Positions 7,932 to 17,931 of a stretch of DNA of 64,000 nt are shown here, in pieces (the first letter of the stretch is position 1; each line of letters opens with the position of its first letter). The translations under genes and the position numbers were made by a program. The notes under the pieces are model-generated. The model ran no database searches. It was not told where the DNA came from and was given only the letters and a program-made list of their open reading frames with translations. The DNA lies in the NCBI GenBank assembly GCA_000158155.1, contig DS999405.1, forward strand, positions 319,811-383,810, given 5' to 3'. Source of the stretch: a gamma proteobacterium NOR5-3 (GTDB taxonomy: Bacteria > Pseudomonadota > Gammaproteobacteria > Pseudomonadales > Halieaceae).

Positions 7932-8801
7932 TTAGCCGAGAAGTAACGTCGGTATGCCCGAGGAACGTAAAAGATCCGCGGTCTTGCTGCCAAACAGCAG
8001 CGTGCGCAGGGGAGAGTGGCCAAACGCACCCATTATCAGTAGATCGATGGACTCGTCCTTAACGGTTTTTGCGATGACCGCTTCGGCGTCACCGGGGATG
8101 AGTTTCTTGGTCACGGTATAGCCCGCGGCGCTGAGGGTATGCTCTGCCCAGTCGAGTTTCTTGGAGCCGTCAGGATTTACCTTTCCAGACATCAGTAGAA
8201 TGATAGGAAGGCCGCGAAACAGCGCGCTGTTTGCGATCATTTCTACACCGCGGCGTGTGACGGCGCTCCCGTCAAAGGCGAACATTATGCGCTCGGGTTC
8301 ACTAAAGCCTTGGGTAACCGTCAAAATGGGCTTGCTCACCGCGCGCACAACTCGCTCGACGTTGCGGCCGAGGTCTCGTTGCGTGCTCTGTGCAGACTCG
8401 CCGCGGCGTCCCAGGACCATTAACTGTATGCCGTTTTCCTGTTCTTTGAGCGTTTCCACCAACTCCCCGTAGCGTTGCCGGGTGTCTACCTCTGGCGCAC
8501 CCTGATTACTGGCGCGCTCACGAAGGGTGTTCAAAAATACGCGACCGGCTTCTCGCAAAGCACGGGTTCTCGCCTCATCCTCAGAGGATAGTTTGTTGAG
8601 GAGTTGCTGCTGAGCGTCAAAGCCAATGGTCCCGCTGTGATCTTCAGCGGAGGGTGGGGTTTGATGCGTGTCAATAATGTGCAGGAGCTCTAAAGGCGCA
8701 TGAATCCGGCCTGCAGCCCAGGCCGCGTAGTCCGTCACATAGTCCGCGAACTGGGATTGATCGACGCAGGCGAGAATTCTTTCCTGATCATTCACAGCCA
8801 T
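7932..8801 (-). CDS. Tandem universal stress protein (two UspA domains)
   Basis: A 289-residue cytosolic protein with two UspA-like domains. Domain 1 covers about residues 5-145, starting at ERILACVDQS. Domain 2 covers about 150-289, starting at PERIMFAFDGS and ending with the nucleotide-binding GAFGHSPLRTLLFGS motif (G-2x-G-9x-GS) near residue 258. Domain 1 has a weaker version (LGRRGES). Such proteins bind ATP or AMP and modulate stress or transport. It starts five bases after the stop codon of the SulP transporter gene, so the two are certainly one transcription unit. That pairing suggests a regulatory role for the transporter; this is inference. Confidence 0.9.
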   Translation of the reverse strand: MAVNDQERILACVDQSQFADYVTDYAAWAAGRIHAPLELLHIIDTHQTPPSAEDHSGTIGFDAQQQLLNKLSSEDEARTRALREAGRVFLNTLRERASNQGAPEVDTRQRYGELVETLKEQENGIQLMVLGRRGESAQSTQRDLGRNVERVVRAVSKPILTVTQGFSEPERIMFAFDGSAVTRRGVEMIANSALFRGLPIILLMSGKVNPDGSKKLDWAEHTLSAAGYTVTKKLIPGDAEAVIAKTVKDESIDLLIMGAFGHSPLRTLLFGSKTADLLRSSGIPTLLLG

Positions 8802-8805
8802 TGCT

Positions 8806-10284
8806 CTAGTGCTCCATCAGCAGGTCGTCCGCGCCATCTTTGTCGTGCACGGCAAAGCGGTCCACCATGGTGGCGCTGGCTTCGTTAAGGCCGATCACTT
8901 CTACCTCTGTGCCTTCCCGTCGAAACTTTAAAATCACCTTATCCAGTGCGCTGATCGCGGTGATGTCCCAGAAGTGCGCTCTGCTGACATCGATGCAAAC
9001 ACGCTCGATGACTTCCTGATAGTCAAAGGCGGCAATGAACCGGTCTGCACTGGCAAAGAATACCTGCCCGAAGACCCGGTAGGTTCTGGATCGACCATCG
9101 TCATCAACCATGGATCGCAGATACAGTATCTGTCCCACTTTGTGCGCAAAGAAGAAGCCCGACAGTAAGACGCCGGTAAGTACGCCACGAGCAAGGTCGT
9201 GCGTTGCCACCGTCACGGCAACGGTAGCCAGCATCACAACGCTGGAACTGCGCGGGTGATCCTTAAGGTCGCGTAGGGACGACCAGCTGAATGTGCCAAT
9301 GGACACCATAATCATAACGGCGACCAGGGCAGCCATGGGTATCTGGCTGACCCAGGCGTCGGCAAAGACCACCATGATGAGAAGAAATACGCCGGCGACC
9401 AGCGTTGAGAGTCGACCGCGACCACCGGATTTCACGTTAATAACAGATTGCCCGATCATTGCACAGCCAGCCATGCCGCCGATAAAGCCGCTGGCAATGT
9501 TTGCCAGCCCCTGGCCGACACACTCACGATTTTTGTTGCTCTTGGTATCCGTAAGATCATCCACGATGGTGGCGGTCATGAGAGATTCCAGTAGTCCCAC
9601 CACCATGAGTGTCAGCGCATAGGGAAAGATAATGCCCAGCGTTTCCCAGTTCAGCGGCACCTCGGGAATAAGGAATATGGGCAGGCTGTCAGGGAGTTCA
9701 CCCATGTCCCCCACACGACGAATGTCCAGCTCCAGCCAGATGGCCACAATGGTCAGCACCACAATAGTCACCAGCGGAGATGGAACGGCGCGCGTGATGT
9801 AAGGCAGGCCGTAGATGATTCCCAGTCCTGCCGCCGTCATAGCGTAGACGTGCCAGGTGACGTCGATGAGTTCCGGAAGTTGCGCCATAAAAATCAGAAT
9901 AGCCAGGGCATTCACGAACCCCGTGACCACCGAGCGCGACACAAAACGCATAAGGCTTCCCAGACGGACCCAGCCGGCGATGATTTGCAAAATACCGGTG
10001 AGCACCGTAGCTGCCAGTAAGTACTGCAGCCCATGTTCTCGCACCAGAACGACCATCACCAGTGCCATGGCCCCGGTGGCGGCGGAAATCATGCCCGGGC
10101 GTCCGCCGGCGAAGGCAATAACAACGGCGATACAGAACGACGCGTAAAGGCCCACCTTGGGGTCGACGCCGGCGATAATAGAGAAAGCAATGGCCTCGGG
10201 AATCAGGGCCAGAGCGACTACCAGGCCTGCTAAAAGATCATTGCGAATATTGCCAAGCCAGTCCTGACGCAGGGTGTCAAACAC
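8806..10284 (-). CDS. SulP-family anion transporter with STAS domain
   Basis: An inner-membrane SulP/SLC26-type transporter of about 492 residues, expected to move sulfate, bicarbonate or another anion with sodium or protons. The N-terminal [20 protein letters not shown] is the SulP signature. About ten to twelve hydrophobic segments follow, and a C-terminal STAS domain (about the last 110 residues) contains [20 protein letters not shown]. BicA-like bicarbonate transporters share this architecture, but substrate cannot be decided from sequence. The frame extends to a GTG at 10341 with no ribosome binding site. A GTG at 10284 has GAGGA at suitable distance and fits the family N-terminus, so I prefer it. 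It is co-transcribed with the universal stress protein and divergent from a cation/proton antiporter. Confidence 0.88.
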   Translation of the reverse strand: MFDTLRQDWLGNIRNDLLAGLVVALALIPEAIAFSIIAGVDPKVGLYASFCIAVVIAFAGGRPGMISAATGAMALVMVVLVREHGLQYLLAATVLTGILQIIAGWVRLGSLMRFVSRSVVTGFVNALAILIFMAQLPELIDVTWHVYAMTAAGLGIIYGLPYITRAVPSPLVTIVVLTIVAIWLELDIRRVGDMGELPDSLPIFLIPEVPLNWETLGIIFPYALTLMVVGLLESLMTATIVDDLTDTKSNKNRECVGQGLANIASGFIGGMAGCAMIGQSVINVKSGGRGRLSTLVAGVFLLIMVVFADAWVSQIPMAALVAVMIMVSIGTFSWSSLRDLKDHPRSSSVVMLATVAVTVATHDLARGVLTGVLLSGFFFAHKVGQILYLRSMVDDDGRSRTYRVFGQVFFASADRFIAAFDYQEVIERVCIDVSRAHFWDITAISALDKVILKFRREGTEVEVIGLNEASATMVDRFAVHDKDGADDLLMEH

Positions 10285-10473
10285 GGAAACGGGTTCCTCG
10301 GAGTACGCAAATAGATTGGCCGCGAAGGATACACAGTTCACCGGGGGAAATCAGGCTGGCTATGGACTCCATGACCGCCGATGCGGACGCCGGACGCAAT
10401 GATTTGCTGTTATCCCTGCGCACTGCCATTATCCGACGGCTCTTATGCGGTATCTGACAGGTGAGCTCGATTT

Positions 10474-11709
10474 ATGGTGGACGCGGATGTTCTATTGCAA
10501 TTGGCAATCATTCTTGCGGCGGCCCGTATCGCCGGTGAGATCGTCATGCATCTGGGAGCACCGTCGGTCATTGGCGAACTGCTCGTCGGAGTGGTTCTTG
10601 GCCCGAGTCAGTTGGGATGGATTCATCCCAACGAGTTCCTGCGCCTATTGGCCGACATTGGCATTATCCTGCTGTTGTTTCAGGTGGGGCTCGAAACAAA
10701 CATCCGTCGACTGACAGCCGCTGGCGCCGAGGCGAGCATTGTCGCGCTGGGCGGCGTGATATTTCCCATGTTGGGTAGCTACTTTTTGTGCCGGGAGATT
10801 TTTGAGATGTCGGTGCTGGTGTCACTGTTTGTCGGGGGCGCAATGACGGCTACCAGTATCGGAGTGACGGTACGCATTCTAAAGGACGTTGGCCGGGCGA
10901 AGAGTCGCGAAGGGCAGGTGGTGCTCGGTGCGGCAGTGCTTGACGATGTGCTGGGTGTACTGATCCTCGCGTTTCTTTTTCAGATGTCTCTGGCCAATGA
11001 GGTGGGTTTCGGGGTGCTGTTAAACCTCGTAGCCTTCATCGGGCTGTTTTTTGTGATATCACCCATTGTCGCTGAATTGATTTCGGCGGTGATCAGCCGC
11101 TACGGGCACGTTACCGAGCTCCCGGGATTGGTAGCGACGCTGATTGTTTCCCTGGTGCTTTTCTTTGCCTGGGTGGCCCACGCGGTAGGGGCCCCGGAAC
11201 TGCTCGGTGGCTTTGTGGTGGGCCTTGCGCTGTCGCGGCGCTTTTTTCTTCCCTTCGGCGCACGACTGGCTCCCGACGTCGCGTTCACCGATCAGGTTCG
11301 CCGCGAGATGCGTCCCATTGTGCAATTGTTCACTCCCATATTTTTTGTGGGCGTGGGTCTCTCTTTAGATCTTCGTATCGTGGATTGGGAGTCGCCTTTC
11401 GTATGGACGTTCTCCTTGTCGCTGGCGGTGGTGGCTATCGCCGGAAAGGTGATGGCTGGAAACCTGCTGGTGCGGGAGCCCCCCCTCATTCGTCAGGCCA
11501 TAGGTATGGCAATGGTGCCCCGGGCCGAGGTGGGGCTGATCTTTGCAGAGTTGGGACGAAGCGCCGGCGTGCTGGAGGGTGAGGTGTATGCGGCGGTCGT
11601 ACTTGTGATCGCCTACACCACCGTGTTTTCTCCTTTCTGGATCAAACTGTTCTACCGGCGTTATGGTGACAGCGAGTCTCTGAGAGACACCGGTGAAGAC
11701 GCAGTTTGA
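10474..11709 (+). CDS. CPA2-family cation/proton antiporter
   Basis: A 411-residue polytopic membrane protein of the CPA2 (KefB/NapA-like) monovalent cation:proton antiporter family. The N-terminus shows the family pattern RIAGEIVMHLGAPSVIGELLVGVVLGPSQLGW, then GIILLLFQVGLETN and a probable ion-site region in AVLDDVLGVLILAF (the Asp-Asp pair). About 12 hydrophobic segments fill the protein; no RCK/TrkA_N regulatory domain is present at the C-terminus. It probably exchanges Na+ or K+ for H+. It is divergent from the SulP/universal-stress pair across about 190 bases, which would fit a sodium-coupled anion uptake system with its own sodium cycling. That link is inference. Confidence 0.87.
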   Translation: MVDADVLLQLAIILAAARIAGEIVMHLGAPSVIGELLVGVVLGPSQLGWIHPNEFLRLLADIGIILLLFQVGLETNIRRLTAAGAEASIVALGGVIFPMLGSYFLCREIFEMSVLVSLFVGGAMTATSIGVTVRILKDVGRAKSREGQVVLGAAVLDDVLGVLILAFLFQMSLANEVGFGVLLNLVAFIGLFFVISPIVAELISAVISRYGHVTELPGLVATLIVSLVLFFAWVAHAVGAPELLGGFVVGLALSRRFFLPFGARLAPDVAFTDQVRREMRPIVQLFTPIFFVGVGLSLDLRIVDWESPFVWTFSLSLAVVAIAGKVMAGNLLVREPPLIRQAIGMAMVPRAEVGLIFAELGRSAGVLEGEVYAAVVLVIAYTTVFSPFWIKLFYRRYGDSESLRDTGEDAV

Positions 11710-11777
11710 GTTCGAGTTCCGCGTAATAAATCGTTACAGTGCAGTTTGTTTTTTCTGCCATAACAGGGACATTTATC

Positions 11778-12503
11778 TTGTCTGAGACCAAACGGATAGC
11801 GCTGCTCATTGATTGCGATAATGTCAGGGCCAGTGCCATTGAAGGGGTGCTTGAAGAGTTGGCGACCCATGGCACGGTGAATGTGCGCCACGCGCATGGT
11901 GACTGGAATAATCCTTCTTTGTCAGGGTGGGCCGAGAAGCTGCATCCCCACGCCATCCGGCCCATGCAGCAGTTCGCTTATACGAAGGGCAAAAATGCCA
12001 CCGATTCGGCAATGATCATTGACGCCATGGACTTGCTGTACAGCGGCAACGTTGATGCCTTCGCTTTGATGACCAGCGATAGTGATTTTACGCCTTTGGT
12101 GTTGCGTATACTCGAAAGCGGCTTTCCGGTTTACGGTTTTGGCGAAAAGAAAACACCGCAGCCCTTTGTAGATTCCTGCTCGCCGTTTATTTTTATTGAG
12201 AATCTCCTGCCCGCCAAGAAAAGTGATGACGATAACGAGTCCGTCACGGCGCGGGTGCCCAGAGCAAAGCTGCGCCAGGATGCAAGGCTCGTCAAACTGC
12301 TACGCACCGCAGTGGACCAAACCGCAAATGACGATGGGTGGTCTGATATGTCCAGAGTAGGGAGCTATATATCGAACAATAACCCCTCATTCTCCCCGGT
12401 GAATTATGGCTATCGGCGGCTCAGCGACTTATTGAAAGCTACCGAGTTTTTTAAGATAGATCATCAGGAAACAAGGATGCTTGTTCGTGACCCCAAGAAC
12501 TGA
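11778..12503 (+). CDS. NYN-domain (LabA/DUF88-like) protein with C-terminal OST-HTH domain
   Basis: A 241-residue cytosolic protein. The N-terminal NYN domain (PIN-like nuclease fold) has the expected acidic positions in IALLIDCDN, DSAMIIDAMDLL and MTSDSDFTPLV. The C-terminal 75 residues (from about KLLRTAVDQ) fit a LOTUS/OST-HTH domain, an RNA-binding winged-helix fold often linked to NYN domains. It is probably a ribonuclease or RNA-processing factor; no partner is evident. The frame is open from an ATG at 11739, but a TTG at 11778 has AGGGA eight bases upstream and gives the typical start MSETKRIALLIDCDN, so I chose it. Confidence 0.85.
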   Translation: MSETKRIALLIDCDNVRASAIEGVLEELATHGTVNVRHAHGDWNNPSLSGWAEKLHPHAIRPMQQFAYTKGKNATDSAMIIDAMDLLYSGNVDAFALMTSDSDFTPLVLRILESGFPVYGFGEKKTPQPFVDSCSPFIFIENLLPAKKSDDDNESVTARVPRAKLRQDARLVKLLRTAVDQTANDDGWSDMSRVGSYISNNNPSFSPVNYGYRRLSDLLKATEFFKIDHQETRMLVRDPKN

Positions 12504-12574
12504 AGTCCGAACCCGAACCCACTCCGCATTGCTGCCGGCACGTCATCACCATCAAATGCTGGAGAATGTGCCGC

Positions 12575-13039
12575 ATGACCGATAAACCTTTCTGGGAAGC
12601 TGTTGCGCCGCAGGACATGTCGCGGGAGCAGTGGGAGTCCCTGTGCGACGGATGTGCCCGCTGTTGCCTGCATAAACTGGAAGACGAATACAGCAACGGC
12701 ATCTACTACACCGATGTCGCCTGTCATTTGCTCGATGAAACAAAATGCCAATGCACACGCTACGAAACGCGGCAAGAGCTGGTGCCGGACTGCGTGGTTC
12801 TCACGCCCGACCAACGGGACAATCTGGCCTGGCTCCCCGACACCTGCGCTTATCGACTCGTGGACCAGGGGCTCCCGCTGCCACAGTGGCACCCCCTGGT
12901 GACCGGTGATCCAAACTCGGTACACCTCGCGGGAATGTCCGTGCGCGGCCGCTCCATAAGCGAAACCGAAGTAGCAGAGGATGATTTTGAGGAACACATC
13001 ATCCGCTGGGTCACGAGTACCCGGCCCAGCTCCCAGTAG
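12575..13039 (+). CDS. ycgN: YcgN family cysteine cluster protein (UPF0260)
   Basis: A 154-residue cytosolic protein of the UPF0260/YcgN family. It carries the family's cysteine-cluster pattern: CDGCARCCLHKLEDE, DVACHLLDETKCQC, a later VPDCVVL and an LPDTCAYRL segment. The cysteines suggest a bound metal or Fe-S cluster, but the function is unknown. The length equals the usual family length. The first ATG of the frame (12566) sits only one base after GGAG; the one nine bases on, giving MTDKPFWEAV, has better spacing and the family start. Confidence 0.9.
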   Translation: MTDKPFWEAVAPQDMSREQWESLCDGCARCCLHKLEDEYSNGIYYTDVACHLLDETKCQCTRYETRQELVPDCVVLTPDQRDNLAWLPDTCAYRLVDQGLPLPQWHPLVTGDPNSVHLAGMSVRGRSISETEVAEDDFEEHIIRWVTSTRPSSQ

Positions 13040-13188
13040 TCCAGTAGGGCAGTGCTTTGATAGCGAGCCTGAACTAAGAGCCGAGCCCGCTGCTGCTCTT
13101 GTCTGTCGCAGAAAACGCGGGCGTTTATCCAAAGCCCGGTGTGAATTGTTCGCATAGATGCGCAAAATGCAGAGCAGGACGGCGGGCA

Positions 13189-13197
13189 TGCTAGAAT
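13189..13197 (+). promoter_or_regulatory. Possible extended -10 promoter of the DAHP synthase gene
   Basis: TGCTAGAAT is a TGn-extended -10 element, with five of six bases matching TATAAT, and no good -35 element upstream. It would start transcription about 30 bases before the ATG at 13233. The call is by eye only. Confidence 0.3.
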
Positions 13198-13232
13198 TGC
13201 GCGCCATTTTTAACTGTTCATAGCGACCAAAC

Positions 13233-14291
13233 ATGCCTTCTGTGACCGACGATTTACGAATTCAAAAAACCAATGAGCTGGTCTCTCCAGAGTCATTGGT
13301 TGGAGATATTCCCTTAAGCGATGCCGCGGCGCATACCGTCGCCAGTGCTCGCGGGGCGATTTCCGCCATCCTGCGCGGTGAGGATGATCGACTGTTGGTG
13401 GTGGTGGGGCCTTGCTCTATTCACGACCCCAATGCGGCCCGGGACTATGCTCAGGGGTTAAAGAAAGCCGCTGAGTCATACAGTGCGGATTTGCAGATCG
13501 TGATGCGCGTGTATTTCGAAAAGCCCCGGACAACCGTGGGCTGGAAGGGTCTGATTAACGATCCGGATCTCAACGATACCTTTCAGATTAACAAAGGCTT
13601 GCACCTTGCCCGCAAGCTGCTGTCGGACCTGGCTGAGATGGGGCTCCCGGCGGGTACGGAGTATCTGGATCTCATAAGCCCCCAGTACGTAGCCGATCTG
13701 GTTTCCTGGGGCGCGATCGGTGCGCGAACTACCGAGAGTCAGACTCACCGCGAGTTAGCCTCTGGTCTGTCCTGCCCGGTGGGCTTTAAAAACGCAACGG
13801 ACGGTGATGTGCAGGTCGCTATTGATGCCATTAACTCGGCATCGCAGCCTCACCGATTCCTCTCGGTAACCAAGAAAGGACACTCCGCAATTTTCCAGAC
13901 CACCGGGAACGAGGACTGTCACATTATTCTGCGTGGAGGGAAGCTGCCAAATTACGATATGTTTTCCGTGGATGACGCCAGTGCCATGTTGAGCAAGGCA
14001 GGGCTGCCGGCGCGCATTATGATCGACGCGAGTCACGCAAACAGTCGCAAGATTCCCGCACGACAGGTCGATGTGGCGCAGGACATTGCGACTCAGGTCG
14101 CCCGCGGCAGCCGCAGCATTTTTGGCATCATGATTGAGAGCAATCTGGTAGAGGGGCGTCAGAATGTGGTGCCAGGCCAACCATTGGTCTACGGACAGAG
14201 CATTACCGATGCCTGTATCGACTGGTCGGCTACGGAATTGCTCTTTGAGAGCTTGGCCAAGGCTGTTCGCGAGCGGAGAAAACTGGCGTAG
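13233..14291 (+). CDS. aroG: 3-deoxy-7-phosphoheptulonate (DAHP) synthase, class I
   Basis: The first enzyme of the shikimate pathway, condensing phosphoenolpyruvate and erythrose 4-phosphate. The 352-residue length matches the E. coli AroG/AroF/AroH type. Signature segments are VVGPCSIHDP, MRVYFEKPRTTVGWKGLINDP, GTEYLDLISPQY, IGARTTESQTHRELASGLS, VGFKNATDG, and the metal-binding IMIDASHANS and IMIESNLVEG. The aromatic amino acid that feeds back cannot be told by eye, so aroG is used generically. It appears to be transcribed alone. Confidence 0.96.
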   Translation: MPSVTDDLRIQKTNELVSPESLVGDIPLSDAAAHTVASARGAISAILRGEDDRLLVVVGPCSIHDPNAARDYAQGLKKAAESYSADLQIVMRVYFEKPRTTVGWKGLINDPDLNDTFQINKGLHLARKLLSDLAEMGLPAGTEYLDLISPQYVADLVSWGAIGARTTESQTHRELASGLSCPVGFKNATDGDVQVAIDAINSASQPHRFLSVTKKGHSAIFQTTGNEDCHIILRGGKLPNYDMFSVDDASAMLSKAGLPARIMIDASHANSRKIPARQVDVAQDIATQVARGSRSIFGIMIESNLVEGRQNVVPGQPLVYGQSITDACIDWSATELLFESLAKAVRERRKLA

Positions 14292-14365
14292 CGCTGGGGC
14301 GCAAAACAGGGCTGCTGTGTTAGGGTCGGGCTAACGCGTTCGAGCTGGCTTGGGGCACCACAACT

Positions 14366-17300
14366 TTGAATTCGCCATCCTACTTACTCAGTCTTGCAGT
14401 GCTTTACATCTGCGCACTGTTTGCTGTGGCCTGGGTTGTTGATCGACGTGCGAGTGCTGCAGTGCCCCTCAGAAACTCCCGTCGCCAGGGGTTGGTCTAT
14501 GCCCTGTCTCTTGGCGTCTACTGCAGTTCCTGGACATTTTACGGCGCGGTGGGAAGTGCGACGTCGTCTCCCTGGAGCCATGCGCCGATCTACCTTGGCC
14601 CCATTCTTGTTTTCCTGCTTGCCTGGCCCATGCTCCGTCGTCTGGTGCAATTGGGTACCCGTCATCGCGTAACGTCCATTGCTGACTACTTTGGCGCACG
14701 CTTTGGCAAGCGCCAGCAGTTGTCTATGTTAGTGACTGTGGTGGCGGCGGCTGCGGTCCTTCCCTACATTGCTTTGCAGTTTCGTGCCCTTGCACAGGCC
14801 TGGTCGATTGTCGCGGGTAACACGGAGGGTCCTTCTCTGAGCGCCGGCGACTCGGGTTTGGCGATTGCTATCGTCCTGGGCGGGTTCACGGTGCTGTTTG
14901 GTGCGCGGAGGCTTGATGGGCGCGAGCGGCATCAGGGCATGATGAATGCCATCGCTGTAGAGTCGGTGGTCAAGTTATTCGCCTTTCTGTGCGTCGCGGT
15001 GCTGGCGATGGCCTACCTGCGCCGCCCGGAGATTGCGGACCTTGGGAGTTGGAGAGCTCAATCCCTATCCAAGGTAGCGCTTTCCGTTGACTTTTACACA
15101 CAGATTCTCATCAGCGCCTGTGCAATTTTTTGTCTGCCACGACAGTTTCATGTGATGGTGGTCGAAGCGCAGGATGAGACCACCGCCCGCGCTTCGCGCT
15201 GGCTGTTACCCCTGTATCTGGTTTTGTTTATGCTGCTTGCGGTGCCTGTGAGCCTCGCCGGGAGTCAGCTTTTTGGTTCCTCGGCCGAAAGCGTCAGTCC
15301 AGACACCTATGTGCAGATGCTACCCGCCGCATTGGGTACACCGTGGATTTCTTTAATCGCGTTTGTGGGCGGTATTTCTGCCGCAACCGGTATGGTCATT
15401 GTCGCCACGGTCAGTTTGGCCATCATGCTGACCAACGAAGTCGCGGTCCCGGCGATGATCCGGGGCAAATCTGATCAGGGCGCTTCGCTGTTGTCCCTGG
15501 GAAACCGGCTTCGCGTGGTGCGTCAGATCACCATCCTCCTGATACTGGCGGCAGCCTGGCTGGTTTCCACACAGCTGCAAAACATATCCTGGCTGACGGA
15601 AATCGGATTTATGTCCTTTTTGGCTGCGGCGCAGTTGGCTCCGGGATTGCTGGCGGGCTTGTACTGGCGGCGGGCGCATGGCGTTGCCATTACCGTGGGC
15701 TTGGCCGCAGGTCTTATGCTTTGGTTTTACTGCATGGTGCTGCCGCAGGTTCTGCCCGATGACAGTGCTCTTCGCACGGCGGGGCCTTTCGGGCAATTAT
15801 GGTTGCGCCCGCAGTCCCTGTTGGGCTGGGAGGGTCCCGGGCCGCTGAGTTATGCCGCCCTGTGGAGTCTGGGAGTAAACGGTACACTGGTGGCGTCGCT
15901 GTCCTGGCTCTTTAAGCCGTCTCTGGCTGATGTGCGTCAGGCGGCGGTGTTTATGGATGCTGATGCCTCCAATGAACTTCAGGGTGATGACTTCAACCTC
16001 TCACCAGTGAGAGCCGGGCAGCTTCGTGCGCTACTACCACCCTTCCTCGAAGAGTCTCGTTTACAGCAGCTTTGGCATTCGTTTGAGGAGCGGTATCAGC
16101 AGCGCTTGCTGCCAGCAGACCGCCTGCCCCTGTTTGCCGTGCGTGAAGCGGAGTCCTTGCTAGCGGGCGTCATCGGCGCAGCATCAAGCAGTCGTGTCTT
16201 CACCGAGTTGACAGAAAGTCGGCAGGTTGATTTTGCAGGGCTTGCATCTTTGGTGTCGGAAGCCGGTCGACAACAGACTTTCAATCGCGACTTATTGGAA
16301 ACCACCGTGGAGTCCATGCTGCAGGGCGTCTCGGTGGTGGATTCCCAGCTACGTCTGGTCGCATGGAACAGCCGTTACGAAACAATGTTTTCCTATCCAC
16401 AACGTTTGCTCTACGTCGGTATGCCCATTGCACGACTGTATCGCTTTAACGCAGAGCGGGGTGTGTTGGGTGTTGAAGGCGCCTCGATCGAGCACGAGGT
16501 TGAAAAACGCCTGGAGTGGCTGCGTCAGGGGCATCCACATCGCCTTGAACGCCGACTACCCGATGGACGCGTCATCGATATCCATGGTGTGCCACTGCCC
16601 CGGGGCGGTTTTGTAACGACGTACATCGACATCAGCGATTACCGTGAAATGGTGACGCATCTCGAGGAGGTCCGTTCGGAACTTGAGAATCGCGTAGCGA
16701 CAGGAAGCCAGAGCCTTTCGGAGGTAAACGCCGAGCTGCGGCGCGAAAACCGCCTGCGCGCGGACGCTGAAGCCAAGCTGCGTGATGCGGGGATTTCGAA
16801 GTCGCGGTTCATGTCGGCGACGAGTCATGATCTGTTGCAGCCTATTAGCGCGGCGCGACTTTTTGTGGCTGCGCTGCGGCCTCACACTCAGAATGCTCAG
16901 GACAGTTCGCTGTTAGTCGACAAGATTGATCAGTCTCTTGGACGCGCTGAGCAGTTGATTGCTGAGCTTCGGGAAGTTGCGCGCCTGGACTCAGGTAAGC
17001 AACAAATCAGGTTGGAGGCTTTCCCCATTGATAAGCTCCTGCGTGATCTCTACGTTGAATTTGGCCCTGTCGCTGAGCAAGCCGGTATACGGTTGCATTT
17101 ACACAGCTCGTCACTGTGGTTGAACAGCGATCCGAATTTGCTCTATCGCGCGTTGCAAAATTTGTTGTCCAATGCCGTCAAGTACAGTGACAGCGGTACC
17201 GTCGTGTTGGGTGTGCGGCGCCGGCAGGGATCAGCGGAAATTCAGGTGCTTGATCAGGGACCGGGTATCCCCGCCGCGGAGCAGGTCCGGATTTTTTCGG

Positions 17301-17926
17301 AGTTTGAAAGGCTGGGTAACGCTGGTGGCGGCGACGATGAAGGTCTGGGTCTGGGGCTGGCCATTGTGAGCCGCTACGCCAGGCTACTCGATTTACCGCT
17401 GCTTCTGCGCTCTGAACCTGGTCGTGGCAGTCTGTTTTCTTTAACGGTCCCGCGGGGTGAGGCTGTTACTTTTGAAGGGGCAGCTGCGGATTCAACGGCT
17501 GTCGCGGGTCGTCTGGATGGTCTTAGAGTGCTGTGTATCGATAATGACATTCGCATTCGTGAAGCGATGAGCGCTATGTTGGCTGCAGACGGTTGCGATG
17601 TCAGGACTGTGGCTACGCGTCAGGAGCTACTGGAGTGCTTGAGATCCTTCCCCGCGGATGTAGTCGTTGCCGACTATCATCTTGATGAGGGTGATACGGG
17701 TATCGATTCCCTGCAATGGGTTTTTCAGCAGCTGGCGTGGAGTTGCCCCTGCATTATGGTGAGCGCGGATGATGGGGCAAATGTCCGAGCCTTGGCCAGG
17801 GAGGCTGGATTTCGTTCTTTACCAAAACCGGTGAACCCCCAGCGACTGAAGGCGTTGATCCTTGCCCTGGCTCGAGACTCGAAGAAGCCATCGGGAGGGT
17901 TGCCGGGGGGCGATAGCGGGGCCTGA
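14366..17926 (+). CDS. crbS: CrbS-like hybrid histidine kinase with sodium/solute symporter domain
   Basis: A 1186-residue inner-membrane sensor. Residues about 1-480 form a sodium/solute symporter (SSS) domain with around 12-13 membrane segments. A cytosolic linker, a PAS domain (about 650-760), a short coiled coil, a HisKA domain with SATSHDLLQP (phosphorylated His near 821), and a HATPase with NLLSNAVKYS, LDQGPGIP and GLGLGLAIV follow. The C-terminus is a receiver domain with phospho-acceptor Asp near 1103 (VVADYHLD). This is the architecture of CrbS/MxtR-type kinases that control acetate use with the regulator CrbR. The start is a TTG; the resulting N-terminus runs straight into the first membrane segment. 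It is convergent with the regulator gene, five bases away. Confidence 0.9.
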   Translation: MNSPSYLLSLAVLYICALFAVAWVVDRRASAAVPLRNSRRQGLVYALSLGVYCSSWTFYGAVGSATSSPWSHAPIYLGPILVFLLAWPMLRRLVQLGTRHRVTSIADYFGARFGKRQQLSMLVTVVAAAAVLPYIALQFRALAQAWSIVAGNTEGPSLSAGDSGLAIAIVLGGFTVLFGARRLDGRERHQGMMNAIAVESVVKLFAFLCVAVLAMAYLRRPEIADLGSWRAQSLSKVALSVDFYTQILISACAIFCLPRQFHVMVVEAQDETTARASRWLLPLYLVLFMLLAVPVSLAGSQLFGSSAESVSPDTYVQMLPAALGTPWISLIAFVGGISAATGMVIVATVSLAIMLTNEVAVPAMIRGKSDQGASLLSLGNRLRVVRQITILLILAAAWLVSTQLQNISWLTEIGFMSFLAAAQLAPGLLAGLYWRRAHGVAITVGLAAGLMLWFYCMVLPQVLPDDSALRTAGPFGQLWLRPQSLLGWEGPGPLSYAALWSLGVNGTLVASLSWLFKPSLADVRQAAVFMDADASNELQGDDFNLSPVRAGQLRALLPPFLEESRLQQLWHSFEERYQQRLLPADRLPLFAVREAESLLAGVIGAASSSRVFTELTESRQVDFAGLASLVSEAGRQQTFNRDLLETTVESMLQGVSVVDSQLRLVAWNSRYETMFSYPQRLLYVGMPIARLYRFNAERGVLGVEGASIEHEVEKRLEWLRQGHPHRLERRLPDGRVIDIHGVPLPRGGFVTTYIDISDYREMVTHLEEVRSELENRVATGSQSLSEVNAELRRENRLRADAEAKLRDAGISKSRFMSATSHDLLQPISAARLFVAALRPHTQNAQDSSLLVDKIDQSLGRAEQLIAELREVARLDSGKQQIRLEAFPIDKLLRDLYVEFGPVAEQAGIRLHLHSSSLWLNSDPNLLYRALQNLLSNAVKYSDSGTVVLGVRRRQGSAEIQVLDQGPGIPAAEQVRIFSEFERLGNAGGGDDEGLGLGLAIVSRYARLLDLPLLLRSEPGRGSLFSLTVPRGEAVTFEGAAADSTAVAGRLDGLRVLCIDNDIRIREAMSAMLAADGCDVRTVATRQELLECLRSFPADVVVADYHLDEGDTGIDSLQWVFQQLAWSCPCIMVSADDGANVRALAREAGFRSLPKPVNPQRLKALILALARDSKKPSGGLPGGDSGA

Positions 17927-17931
17927 AGGGG

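Noticed and set aside
10285-10473. Promoter elements between SulP and the antiporter
   Set aside because: Only poor -35/-10 matches (TTGCTG ... ATTATC) were seen, not enough to call.
13068-13100. AAGAGC/GCTCTT inverted repeat after the YcgN-like gene
   Set aside because: Long loop and no T-run on either side, so no supported function.
14318-14334. GTTAG/CTAAC hairpin after the DAHP synthase gene
   Set aside because: Only five base pairs and no T-run; too weak to call a terminator.
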